From Leptolyngbya sp. Heron Island J (GTDB lineage: Bacteria; Cyanobacteriota; Cyanobacteriia; Phormidesmidales; Phormidesmidaceae), in contig NZ_AWNH01000008.1 in the NCBI RefSeq assembly GCF_000482245.1, forward strand, positions 124,001-188,000: a stretch of 64,000 bases of DNA. Reading direction: 5' to 3'. A program made the position numbers and the translations under genes. Numbering within the stretch: the first letter of the stretch is position 1; each line of letters opens with the position of its first letter. This document shows positions 56,728 to 64,000 of this stretch, piece after piece. Below the pieces are notes generated by a model. That model made no database searches, was not told the origin of the DNA, and saw only the letters and a program-made list of their open reading frames with translations.

Positions 56728-58599
56728 ATGCTCATCAAGCGTTATTCTTGGCCTTATCGACTAGTCTTGGGAAAACTTACAAGCTTAGCAGGTACCATTC
56801 TCATTTCTATCAGTGCATTGAGCTGTTCAGATAGCTTTCAGTCATCTCACTCTAAGAATTTCCAAGTATTAGTGGATCAGTTTGGTTATCGTCCTCAAGA
56901 CCCTAAAGTAGCTGTTGTTATTGGGCATGTAAATGCAACTCAGCCTTATAAGTTGAAAAATGTAGAAACCGATCAGGTGGTTGATGTCATTACGCCTGTC
57001 AAGTGGGGGAATGGTGCTGTTCATTTACAGTCAGGAGAGCGTGCTTGGTGGGTGGATTTCTCCACCCTTGAACAACCTGGAAAGTATGTTCTTGTACGTG
57101 AAGATGGAGAAACGCGTTCAGCCGAATTTGAAATCCGTGAGGATGTCTATAGAGATGTTTTAATTGCTGCAACTAGAATGTTTTTCTATCAACGCAGTGG
57201 AATTGCCAAAAGAGAACCATTTGCTGATGCACGCTGGACTGATGAGGCCGCCTATGTTGGTCCTGGACAAGACACAGAAATTCGCTTCGTACATGATAAG
57301 TCAAACCCAGAATTAGAAAAAGATATGCACGGGGGGTGGTTCGATGCTGGGGATACCAATAGATATGTCACCTATGCTTTACAGCCAGTACATCAGCTTT
57401 TGAGTGCTTATGGTCAGAATCCTAAAATCTGGACGGATGATTTTAATATTCCCGAATCGGGTAACGGCATTCCTGATCTGCTGGATGAAATAAAATTCGA
57501 GTTAGATTGGCTGATGCGAATGCAGGATTATGATGGTGGGACCTTTATCAAACTTGGTAATCTTGGCTATACCCCCACGCACCCTATTCCCAGTAAGGAT
57601 GCTCAACCACGATTTTATGGACCTAAATGTTCGTCGTCCACAATTGCGATCGCAAGCATGTTTGCCCATGCTGCATGGGAAATGCAGTCTGTTCCTCAAC
57701 TGAGTGACTATGCTGATGAGCTGAAATTGCGAGCTACATTAGCTTGGGACTGGTACCAGAAGAATTCAGTAGACACACACTGTGATAACGGAGAGATCAA
57801 AGCAGGTGATGCCGATATACCTGTTGAAAAACAGGAGGGCACGGCAGTGAGTGCTGCGGTTTACCTCTTTGCCGTCACAGGAGATACTCAATATTCCGAC
57901 TATGTTGCTCAAAACTTCTCTCTGACCCAGCCATATAGAGACGGTCCATGGTCTCGTTACGATCCCTGGCAGGGGGATGCACTTATATTTTACTCCCAAT
58001 TGCCTGATGCTGATCAGGGACTGAAAGAAGAGATTCTGGCAGATCTAGAAGACAAACTAGATGATCATCGTGGAGAAGCCTATGGCAACGATGATCACCT
58101 TGATCCCTTTCGTTCCTATATGCCTGATGAGCAATATCACTGGGGTAGTAATATGACCAAGGCCAATTATGGCAACATGAACTACGACCCCATTATGCTG
58201 AACATGAATGCAGCAGAACGGTCTGATTATATAGAACGAGCTTTAGGTGCCGTTAATTATTTTCATGGTGTAAATCCACTGGGCACTGTATTTCTTAGCA
58301 ATATGTATGAGTATGGTGCTGAAGACTCAGCCAATGAAATATATCATCAGTGGTTTGGTCAGGGAGAGTTCAAAAACGCACTTACATCTAAAAAAGGCCC
58401 AGCTCCTGGATTCTTGGTGGGTGGACCTAATCGAAATTATTCTGGAGATGCAGCTGTCGCTGCAGGTCCTCCGATGAAAGCTTACATTGACACTGTAAAG
58501 TCAAATGTACCAACTTACGAAATCTTGGAACCTGCAATCTACTATCAATCAGCCTACATTAAGCTACTCTCTAAGTTTGTCACTGCAGAGGATGAATAA
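56728..58599 (+). CDS. Glycoside hydrolase family 9 (cellulase/glucosaminidase type), exported
   Basis: A 623-residue protein. A signal region with a possible lipobox (ISALSC, C29 if so) is followed by a CelD_N-type Ig domain (about 45-135; LVDQFGYRPQDPKVAVVIG). The (alpha/alpha)6 GH9 barrel comes next, with GGWFDAGD carrying D206 and D209 and the C-terminal catalytic glutamate probably E601 in ILEPAIYYQS. MYEYGAEDS and GFLVGGPN resemble the bacterial subgroup that includes exo-glucosaminidases and cellulases. It hydrolyses beta-linked hexose polymers. Within an export locus it is likely to trim, release or degrade the exported glycan rather than to feed the cell. The substrate is a guess. 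Confidence 0.87.
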   Translation: MLIKRYSWPYRLVLGKLTSLAGTILISISALSCSDSFQSSHSKNFQVLVDQFGYRPQDPKVAVVIGHVNATQPYKLKNVETDQVVDVITPVKWGNGAVHLQSGERAWWVDFSTLEQPGKYVLVREDGETRSAEFEIREDVYRDVLIAATRMFFYQRSGIAKREPFADARWTDEAAYVGPGQDTEIRFVHDKSNPELEKDMHGGWFDAGDTNRYVTYALQPVHQLLSAYGQNPKIWTDDFNIPESGNGIPDLLDEIKFELDWLMRMQDYDGGTFIKLGNLGYTPTHPIPSKDAQPRFYGPKCSSSTIAIASMFAHAAWEMQSVPQLSDYADELKLRATLAWDWYQKNSVDTHCDNGEIKAGDADIPVEKQEGTAVSAAVYLFAVTGDTQYSDYVAQNFSLTQPYRDGPWSRYDPWQGDALIFYSQLPDADQGLKEEILADLEDKLDDHRGEAYGNDDHLDPFRSYMPDEQYHWGSNMTKANYGNMNYDPIMLNMNAAERSDYIERALGAVNYFHGVNPLGTVFLSNMYEYGAEDSANEIYHQWFGQGEFKNALTSKKGPAPGFLVGGPNRNYSGDAAVAAGPPMKAYIDTVKSNVPTYEILEPAIYYQSAYIKLLSKFVTAEDE

Positions 58600-58998
58600 T
58601 AGATCCTTAATACTAGTTCTCAATAAGTGGTTGCTTAAGAAAAAGAGCGATAGCGTATACGAATAAGATTAAAGTCAAGACAATCTAGCCTTTTATACAT
58701 ATTACTATCACAAGCTGTAAGTTTATTTCTAATAAATCATGAGGGTTTTAAGTAAGTTAGGGTTTCCTGGTTTGATAATGATGGGACTGAAGTAGGAAAT
58801 ATCTAAGCATATTTTGAATGTTTTGTAGTATTGTAAATCTGAAAAACTGTTTCTAGTTTTGAACAAAATCATACACTTAGAGACATTCACTTAAGTACTT
58901 ATTGTTTATCAACTAAGTCGTCTTTATTTGCTTGCCTCTAAATTACAGACGTAAGCGCATCATACAAATATTTTGTAACATCATAGAACTATCAACCA
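58600..58998. other. 399-bp AT-rich spacer
   Basis: No ORF, terminator or copy of the 85-bp element could be seen. It probably holds a promoter for the next glycosyltransferase gene. Confidence 0.4.
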
Positions 58999-60324
58999 AT
59001 GACTCAGAAGAAGTTGAAAGTATTATTGATTATTGAACAATGTAATCCTGCATGGAACTCAGTGCCACTTGAAGGATATCGTTTATATGCGGGTATCAGT
59101 AGATTTGTTGATACTACGTTAGTGACTCACACGCGGAACAAAGAGGAGCTAATGAAGGTGCATCCAGATGCAGATATCATCTACGTTGAGGATAGTGCTT
59201 TCATTGCTAAGCTTGACGAGGTTGGTCATCGCTTGAGTCTGTTTAAGGGGCAAATTATCTGGCCGCTTCGTAATGCTTTTACTTACCCAACATATTGGGG
59301 ATTCAATCGCGCAGTCTACGACCAGTTTAAGGCTGCGATCGCCAATGGTGATTATGATTTGGTCCATGCCATCACTCCAATGATGCCACGGTACCCCGTA
59401 AAAACAGTCAAGGCGTGTAAAAAAACACCTTTTATGTTGGGCCCAGTCAATGGTGGAGTTCCTTTTCCTGATGGATTTAAGGAACTGGGTCGTAAAGAGT
59501 ATTCCTATCTCAATTTTCTTCGCTGGGTCGGTCGTTCTATTATTCCTGGCTATCGAGAAACCTATAAAAAAGCTGACTATATTTTAGCCGGTTCAACTTA
59601 TACCCTGGGACTGATTCAGAAGCTATTTCCTAAAACTCGGGATAATCAAATAGAATTATTTTATGAGAATGGCATCACCAGCTCATTCGTGAGATCTGAT
59701 GAAGATTTTGCCCAAAACAAAATACCTGATCAAGCTTCAGTAGATAACAAAGTTAAGCTTCTATATGTTGGCCGGCTTGTTCCCTACAAGGGAGCTGACA
59801 TGCTTTTAGATGCTATTGATAAACTTGATACATCTGTAAAAGAGAAAATTCACCTGACGCTTGTCGGTCGAGGCTCTGAGGAAGAAAACTTGAAGAATCA
59901 AGTAAAGCAACTCAAACTTGATCGGTGTGTTCACTTTACTGGACATGTTCCACAGTATAAAACCTTGGAGTACTATCGAACTTCTGATATATTTTGTTTC
60001 CCTTCAGTACGTGAATTTGGTGGAGCTGTAGTTTTAGAAGCTATGGCTAATGCTCTGCCTTGTATTGTGGTTGATAATGGTGGTATTGGCGAGTATGTAA
60101 CTGAGAAAACAGGTTTTAAGATTAGTCCTATTTCTAGAGAATTTGTAGTTAAAAAATTAACTATCTATATAGCTCAACTAGTTGAAGATCATATAATGCG
60201 ACATGATATGGCCTATGGGTCTCTTCAACGTGCTAAAGAATTCACCTGGGATTTAAAGACTCGTAAGATTGTCGATATTTACTCAGATGTTTTAGCCAAA
60301 AAGTCTGGGACAGGAGTCAAGTGA
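58999..60324 (+). CDS. Glycosyltransferase (GT4 family)
   Basis: This 441-residue GT-B enzyme starts with KKLKVLLIIEQCNPAWNSVP. The acceptor half contains VHAITPMMPRYPVKTV. The donor half has KLLYVGRLVPYKGADMLLDA, HFTGHVPQYKTLEYYRTSDI and FPSVREFGGAVVLEAMANAL, where the E...E pair binds the donor. It transfers a sugar from a nucleotide donor to a lipid-linked precursor. It is flanked by AT-rich spacers and ends 104 bp before a strong terminator. Confidence 0.87.
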   Translation: MTQKKLKVLLIIEQCNPAWNSVPLEGYRLYAGISRFVDTTLVTHTRNKEELMKVHPDADIIYVEDSAFIAKLDEVGHRLSLFKGQIIWPLRNAFTYPTYWGFNRAVYDQFKAAIANGDYDLVHAITPMMPRYPVKTVKACKKTPFMLGPVNGGVPFPDGFKELGRKEYSYLNFLRWVGRSIIPGYRETYKKADYILAGSTYTLGLIQKLFPKTRDNQIELFYENGITSSFVRSDEDFAQNKIPDQASVDNKVKLLYVGRLVPYKGADMLLDAIDKLDTSVKEKIHLTLVGRGSEEENLKNQVKQLKLDRCVHFTGHVPQYKTLEYYRTSDIFCFPSVREFGGAVVLEAMANALPCIVVDNGGIGEYVTEKTGFKISPISREFVVKKLTIYIAQLVEDHIMRHDMAYGSLQRAKEFTWDLKTRKIVDIYSDVLAKKSGTGVK

Positions 60325-60428
60325 TTTCAAGTTTCAATGGATAGACACGGCTGTTTCGATTCTTAAAATGCCACAAGCAGGTTTAAGCGCCCTGAAAAAT
60401 TCCTTTACAAAGCACTTAAATTAAATTC

Positions 60429-60464
60429 AATAAGGGCTGTAGTTTTTGCACTACAGCCCTTATT
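60429..60464 (+). terminator. Strong hairpin terminator of the last GT4 gene
   Basis: A 15-bp perfect stem (AATAAGGGCTGTAGT and its complement) with a TTTTGC loop is followed by CTTGTTGT. It closes the transcript that ends with the GT4 gene at 58999. The acyltransferase downstream is therefore separately transcribed. Confidence 0.8.
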
Positions 60465-60805
60465 CTTGTTGTAGAGTGCTCAACAACAGTTTAAATGTAT
60501 TTGGAATTGAGAGTCTGCTGGTGATCGCTATTAAGACCTTACGAACGCAGGTATACTACTGGTCTTAAATGTTACAGACAATTAGCAAAGTGATTATTCA
60601 TTTTCGCCGATGTAACGGTGCTATCTAGTATAAAAAGGTGAGCTTCAATAGATAATTGCATAACTGATGAATTACATCTCTGCTAGCGAAAATTCATGAA
60701 TTCAATACATTTTTGCCAGCGCAGGCAATTTTGGATCTGATAAAAGCCTGATCCCTAGCAGACTACGATAGCTTGCCAGCACTAAAGCAGCCGATACTGA
60801 GGGGC

Positions 60806-60890
60806 ATTGCTGATCATCGGGATGACTTTAGTTGTGAGATACCGTTAGATAGCAATGGCTTGAGACTGGTTCATCCCCTAAATCAGCAAT
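60806..60890 (-). repeat. 85-bp element with inverted ends, copy C (reverse orientation)
   Basis: On the minus strand it starts ATTGCTGAT and ends ATCAGCAAT, a perfect 9-bp inverted repeat. The hand-counted ungapped match to copy A is 53 of 85. GGGATGA and TCATCCC inside form a further 7-bp stem, while copy A has GATG/CATC at the same place, so this pairing appears to be kept. Confidence 0.7.
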
Positions 60891-61131
60891 CGCAAAATAG
60901 GTGTTCAGCATAGGGAGCGAATGCTCATCCTACTCTGATATAAGCATTATTAAATGAGATATTTCTAGATTGCGACATCATTTATGAATGAACTCTAATA
61001 ACCTGGAACATAAATCTTAAATAAAGTGTCCCCATTACCAAGGGAGACATTCAAAGCTTGCCTATTAATACGTAATTATGAAATTACGTAGTTACGTACT
61101 TCTTGTGTTGGGTGTAAAATCCGGAAATCTC

Positions 61132-62127
61132 ATGAGAAATAAAAATATAGATGTTGCCCGCGGTGTACTAATGCTATACATCGTGGCTGTGATTCACGGT
61201 GTTTTCTGGTTAGAGTTGATTCCTAGGCCATATTCATCAGTTCTACTGTTTGAGATGCCTTTGATTTTTTTGGTTTCAGGATACTCATTTGCATTATTCT
61301 CACGAAACACCGGCTTTAAGTTGAGCTTATCGGGTTATTTCAAGTACTCAGTAAGCAGATTGACTAGACTCCTAGTACCATATTATGGCTATTCCCTAGT
61401 GTGTGTTATTGCTGTCGTAGCATATACAGGAGACATTAATATGGAGGTAATTCGTGATTGGATGAATCCCTTCATATATGGAAAGGTGGATCCCTTTGGC
61501 TTGTTAACCTCACATCTTTGGTTTTTGCCGCCATTCATATTCGTGACCCTGGCTTTACCGTTTTTGTCTTCGGTTAAGCTTCCGGTTTGGTCTGCTGCAA
61601 TTCCGTTGTGCATCTTGGTCTCGATACTCGGAAACTATTTTGATGGTAACCTTGTTACTCCTATTTTCTATTTGTATTGGACTTGGGTTGGTTACAGGCT
61701 TGCTATAGATACCAAAATCAAACCTAAATTGCTAATTGCGGTTATTGCGATAGGCACTATTGCATTGATTCTGGCTGAGTATTTTCTTGACGTCACGATA
61801 GATATGCAAAGCAATAAGCTGCCACCAAATCTCTTGTTTTTCACATTTAGTTCCGTATGGGTATCTGTGTTCTTGCTGATTAGCACATTCTTTAAGTCAA
61901 ATCAGCTGGCGTTTCTAGAGCAGTCAAAATTGTTGAAACCTTTTGTTGCTCGTGGTTATTCAATCTATTTATGGCAAGGGATTGGATATATTCTGGCTAT
62001 AAATATATGCGAGTTTCTAGGCCTATCAGATTATTTTTCATGGGGAATCGCCATAGGACTTACTGTCTTGTTTGGAATAATGTTTAGCCCTCTAGAGAAA
62101 ATCAGGTGGCGTTTTAAGAAGGCATAA
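61132..62127 (+). CDS. Acyltransferase 3 family membrane protein
   Basis: About 331 residues with ten spans; the N-terminus NKNIDVARGVLMLYIVAVIH is the family opening, with the conserved His. It continues with VLLFEMPLIFLVSGYSF and a conserved RLLVPYYGYS. Members O-acetylate or succinylate glycans at the membrane. The position at the end of the polysaccharide locus fits decoration of the exported polymer. I use the ATG at 61132, which is preceded by GGAAATCTC; a start at 61078 adds 18 residues not seen in the family. Confidence 0.85.
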   Translation: MRNKNIDVARGVLMLYIVAVIHGVFWLELIPRPYSSVLLFEMPLIFLVSGYSFALFSRNTGFKLSLSGYFKYSVSRLTRLLVPYYGYSLVCVIAVVAYTGDINMEVIRDWMNPFIYGKVDPFGLLTSHLWFLPPFIFVTLALPFLSSVKLPVWSAAIPLCILVSILGNYFDGNLVTPIFYLYWTWVGYRLAIDTKIKPKLLIAVIAIGTIALILAEYFLDVTIDMQSNKLPPNLLFFTFSSVWVSVFLLISTFFKSNQLAFLEQSKLLKPFVARGYSIYLWQGIGYILAINICEFLGLSDYFSWGIAIGLTVLFGIMFSPLEKIRWRFKKA

Positions 62128-62745
62128 CGATTCCGATAGTAGGACACGTATTAAGAGGTATCCGCTTAAGTTGGAAAATATTGATTTGTTCAGGGGTTGG
62201 GACTTTTTAGACACACAAGTTCTGATTCCTGAATTCTATTTTTAAGGAAACTTTCTCTTTATAAGAATGCCCTCTAATCACTTCCATCTAACATAAAATT
62301 ATGAAGCGTAAAAACTGTGTCATGAATATGTAGTATTTGATATTCAGCAGAGCTGTTGTGAAATAGTAGTTCTTAACAGAGGGATAACTTATTCTTCAAA
62401 GACGTTCAGTTTGAATTCAATAAACTTGCCGAGATTAACATCAGAAGATTATTGATATGACTCATGCCATGTTGCATCAGTTCTGGGCAATATAGCTCTA
62501 CTTTTAAATCTCCTTTGGTAAGTTAAGCTTCCTGGAAAAACAAGTAATTCACACTAATCCAACAGAGATTTAAGTGTGTGGTTTGTGCTAAGTAATTGTG
62601 AAATGAAAGGGCTTATTCTTGAGCTAACCTCTCTTTCCACTTAAGAGTTAGATACAATATGACAGGCCAGAATTAAACTTTTAGGTTCACATATCTCTTG
62701 GTTGAAATATCTATTCACTCATACATACATTAACTAGATTTCATT
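62128..62745. other. 618-bp AT-rich spacer
   Basis: No ORF or terminator was found. It contains AGAGCTGTTGTGAAAT at 62349-62364, which also occurs at 43947-43962 in the spacer after the chain-length regulator. Confidence 0.45.
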
Positions 62746-64000
62746 ATGGTACAAGATATCAAAACGACACCGGACGATATCCAACCTAAAACACCGGGTA
62801 TCCAAAATTCTATACCTAATTTACTAAACCAACTTCATGAGGCTACGCCCAATACTCATGTTTTGGTAGATTTTGATGAAACATTATTATTACGAAATTC
62901 TACAGAAGAATATCTAGATACGCTACAACCCAAAGCTGTTGGTGTTTTCTTTCTTGTCCTGTTGGACTACTTGAAGCCTTGGAATTGGCTACCAGGTCGA
63001 TTACGCGGTGAAGTCTCTCGGGATTGGGTTCGGGTGTTATTATCAACAATCTTATTCCCGTGGACGCTGTTGCTTTGGCCTTGGCATGCTAAACGATTGG
63101 CACAGACTCAACAAAATCAAACATTAGTGGATGCTCTGCGCAGCAACCCTAATCTAGATGTTATTGTTGCTACTGATGGTTTTCGACCTATTGTTGCTCC
63201 GATTCTACGTCATATTCAACTCACAGGAGCAAAGCTGCATTCTTGTCGATTGTGGTTAGGCGGAGCTGATCGTTCCCGTGGTAAATATAATCGCCTAAAC
63301 AAGACACTAGGAACTGACAAGGTGACCAATTCTGTCGTTATTACGGATTCTCCTAACGATATAGAGTTGCTGCAGGCAGTCAAGTATCCATACCTGGTTC
63401 AGTGGCCCCAGGCTAAATACATTCAGGCCATGACAGCGACCTATTCACCTTTTCTATATGTAGTTAAGTTCAAGCATGATCCCACCTACTTGCTGCGTGG
63501 CATTTTAATGGATCAGTGGCTAATACTAGTGTTAGCCTCAAGCTGGGTTTCACCGCAGCCTATCTTACACGCTGCCGGATTACTATTCTTAGTCATCTCT
63601 TATTGGTGTATCTATGAGCTTGGCTACTATGAAAACGATTATGTTGCTAAACACTATGAGAAAAATCCTAAACTCAAGGAGACTGATTTAGTTCGTCCAG
63701 AAGCTCCTTTAGTTGAGCCATGGATTTGGGCTAGTTTGTTTGCGGCACCGGGATTGCTGCTACTGAAATGGGCAACAATGCCCGAGGCAAGTTTAACTAT
63801 GGATTCCTCTCTCTTAGAGGGAGCACTATGGCTAGCACTACCTTGGGGTATTGTATTGTTGGTAACACGCTTAGTGTATTGGGTGTTCAACCATATTGAT
63901 AAACGGTCTCGTGTTTGGCCTTACCTTTTATTGCAATATAGCCGTCTGCCAGCTTTTGCTGTCCTAACGTTAGTCAGCCCTGCTGGTGCGATTCTCTTAT
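62746..64000 (+). CDS. HAD-like phosphatase fused to UbiA-like membrane domain (partial at right edge)
   Basis: The plus strand is open from ATG 62746 to the edge, giving 418 residues of a longer protein. The first 230 residues look like a HAD phosphatase: VLVDFDETLLLRN (DxD-like motif, D44 and D46), VATDGF (motif II) and ITDSPND (motif IV), with a hydrophobic insert. From about residue 250 several spans follow, with YELGYYENDYVAKHYEKNPK, similar in layout to the NDxxD prenyl-diphosphate site of UbiA enzymes. HAD-UbiA fusions in other bacteria make or dephosphorylate decaprenyl-phosphoryl-ribose-type donors, which would suit this locus. The domain call is by eye, and the end is missing. Confidence 0.6.
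   Translation, partial: MVQDIKTTPDDIQPKTPGIQNSIPNLLNQLHEATPNTHVLVDFDETLLLRNSTEEYLDTLQPKAVGVFFLVLLDYLKPWNWLPGRLRGEVSRDWVRVLLSTILFPWTLLLWPWHAKRLAQTQQNQTLVDALRSNPNLDVIVATDGFRPIVAPILRHIQLTGAKLHSCRLWLGGADRSRGKYNRLNKTLGTDKVTNSVVITDSPNDIELLQAVKYPYLVQWPQAKYIQAMTATYSPFLYVVKFKHDPTYLLRGILMDQWLILVLASSWVSPQPILHAAGLLFLVISYWCIYELGYYENDYVAKHYEKNPKLKETDLVRPEAPLVEPWIWASLFAAPGLLLLKWATMPEASLTMDSSLLEGALWLALPWGIVLLVTRLVYWVFNHIDKRSRVWPYLLLQYSRLPAFAVLTLVSPAGAILL

Larger units (their letters stand above)
60325..61131. other. 0.8-kb gene-free spacer with terminator and 85-bp element
   Basis: Apart from the terminator (60429-60464) and copy C of the 85-bp element (60806-60890), it holds only short chance ORFs. The right end should carry the promoter of the acyltransferase gene. 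Confidence 0.5.

Noticed and set aside
1-64000. CRISPR arrays, tRNA and rRNA genes
   Set aside because: No regularly spaced direct repeats, cloverleaf-like segments or rRNA signatures were noticed on reading; a dedicated scan was not possible.

Overview
The window most likely comes from a cyanobacterial chromosome of middling GC content. The evidence is many copies of the cyanobacterial HIP1 octamer GCGATCGC, a CcsA-type (system II) cytochrome c maturation gene, an NrtS-like protein, pentapeptide-repeat and DUF1997 proteins, a G/H-type pilin-like protein and a cyanobacterial AAA_35-type NTPase. I see no rRNA, tRNA, CRISPR array, prophage or intact insertion sequence. The species cannot be named from sequence reading alone.

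Region 1 (about 0-6 kb) holds part of an extracellular contractile injection system (eCIS) locus. A Pvc16/Afp16-like DUF4255 protein overlaps an Afp15-like AAA+ ATPase. These are followed, after a palindromic dispersed repeat, by a DUF4157 (eCIS core) protein whose AT-richer C-terminal half carries a second zinc-protease-like motif and is a likely exchangeable toxin or cargo module. Region 2 (6-13.3 kb) is AT-rich accessory DNA: a Uma2-type nuclease, a TMEM151-like membrane protein, a pilin-like protein, a sigma-factor-like protein, and a two-gene NTPase unit. That unit pairs an HTH-plus-NTPase protein with an NTPase carrying about seven membrane spans, and sits behind three 12-bp-spaced TGATCA sites. 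It is the best candidate here for an undescribed signalling or conflict system. Region 3 (13.4-21.1 kb, minus strand) is a tight four-gene operon: a secreted pentapeptide-repeat protein, a baseplate-like/DUF4159-like protein, and two large single-span membrane proteins, one with Ig-like domains and one with Ig-like plus WD40 repeats. I suspect it is an accessory or anchoring part of the eCIS.

Region 4 (21.2-37.2 kb) is mostly core genome. A PfpI-like, GST and GrpB operon is divergent from a LysR regulator and shares a perfect inverted repeat with it. Then come nrtS, mfd, pgi, ccsA, an atypical SDR, a DUF1997 protein, a DUF362 protein and folP with an N-terminal extension (the last two have overlapping start codons), and an orphan TpsB transporter. 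A response regulator with degenerate GGDEF and EAL domains ends tail to tail with TpsB.

Region 5 (39.6 kb to the right edge) is a large exopolysaccharide locus of the Wzx/Wzy type, all on the plus strand. It has an export protein (SLBB), a chain-length regulator without a kinase domain, a ligase/polymerase and a flippase. It also has four cytosolic-type glycosyltransferases, a polyprenyl-phosphate-hexose synthase-like GT2, two GT-C enzymes that could use that lipid-linked donor, a TVP38-family membrane protein, a GH9 glycosidase, an acyltransferase, and a HAD/UbiA-like protein cut by the window edge. The locus has long gene-free, AT-rich spacers, very few HIP1 sites, and three copies of an 85-bp element with inverted ends that I have not seen described. 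The phosphoglycosyl transferase that would start the repeat unit is not in the window.
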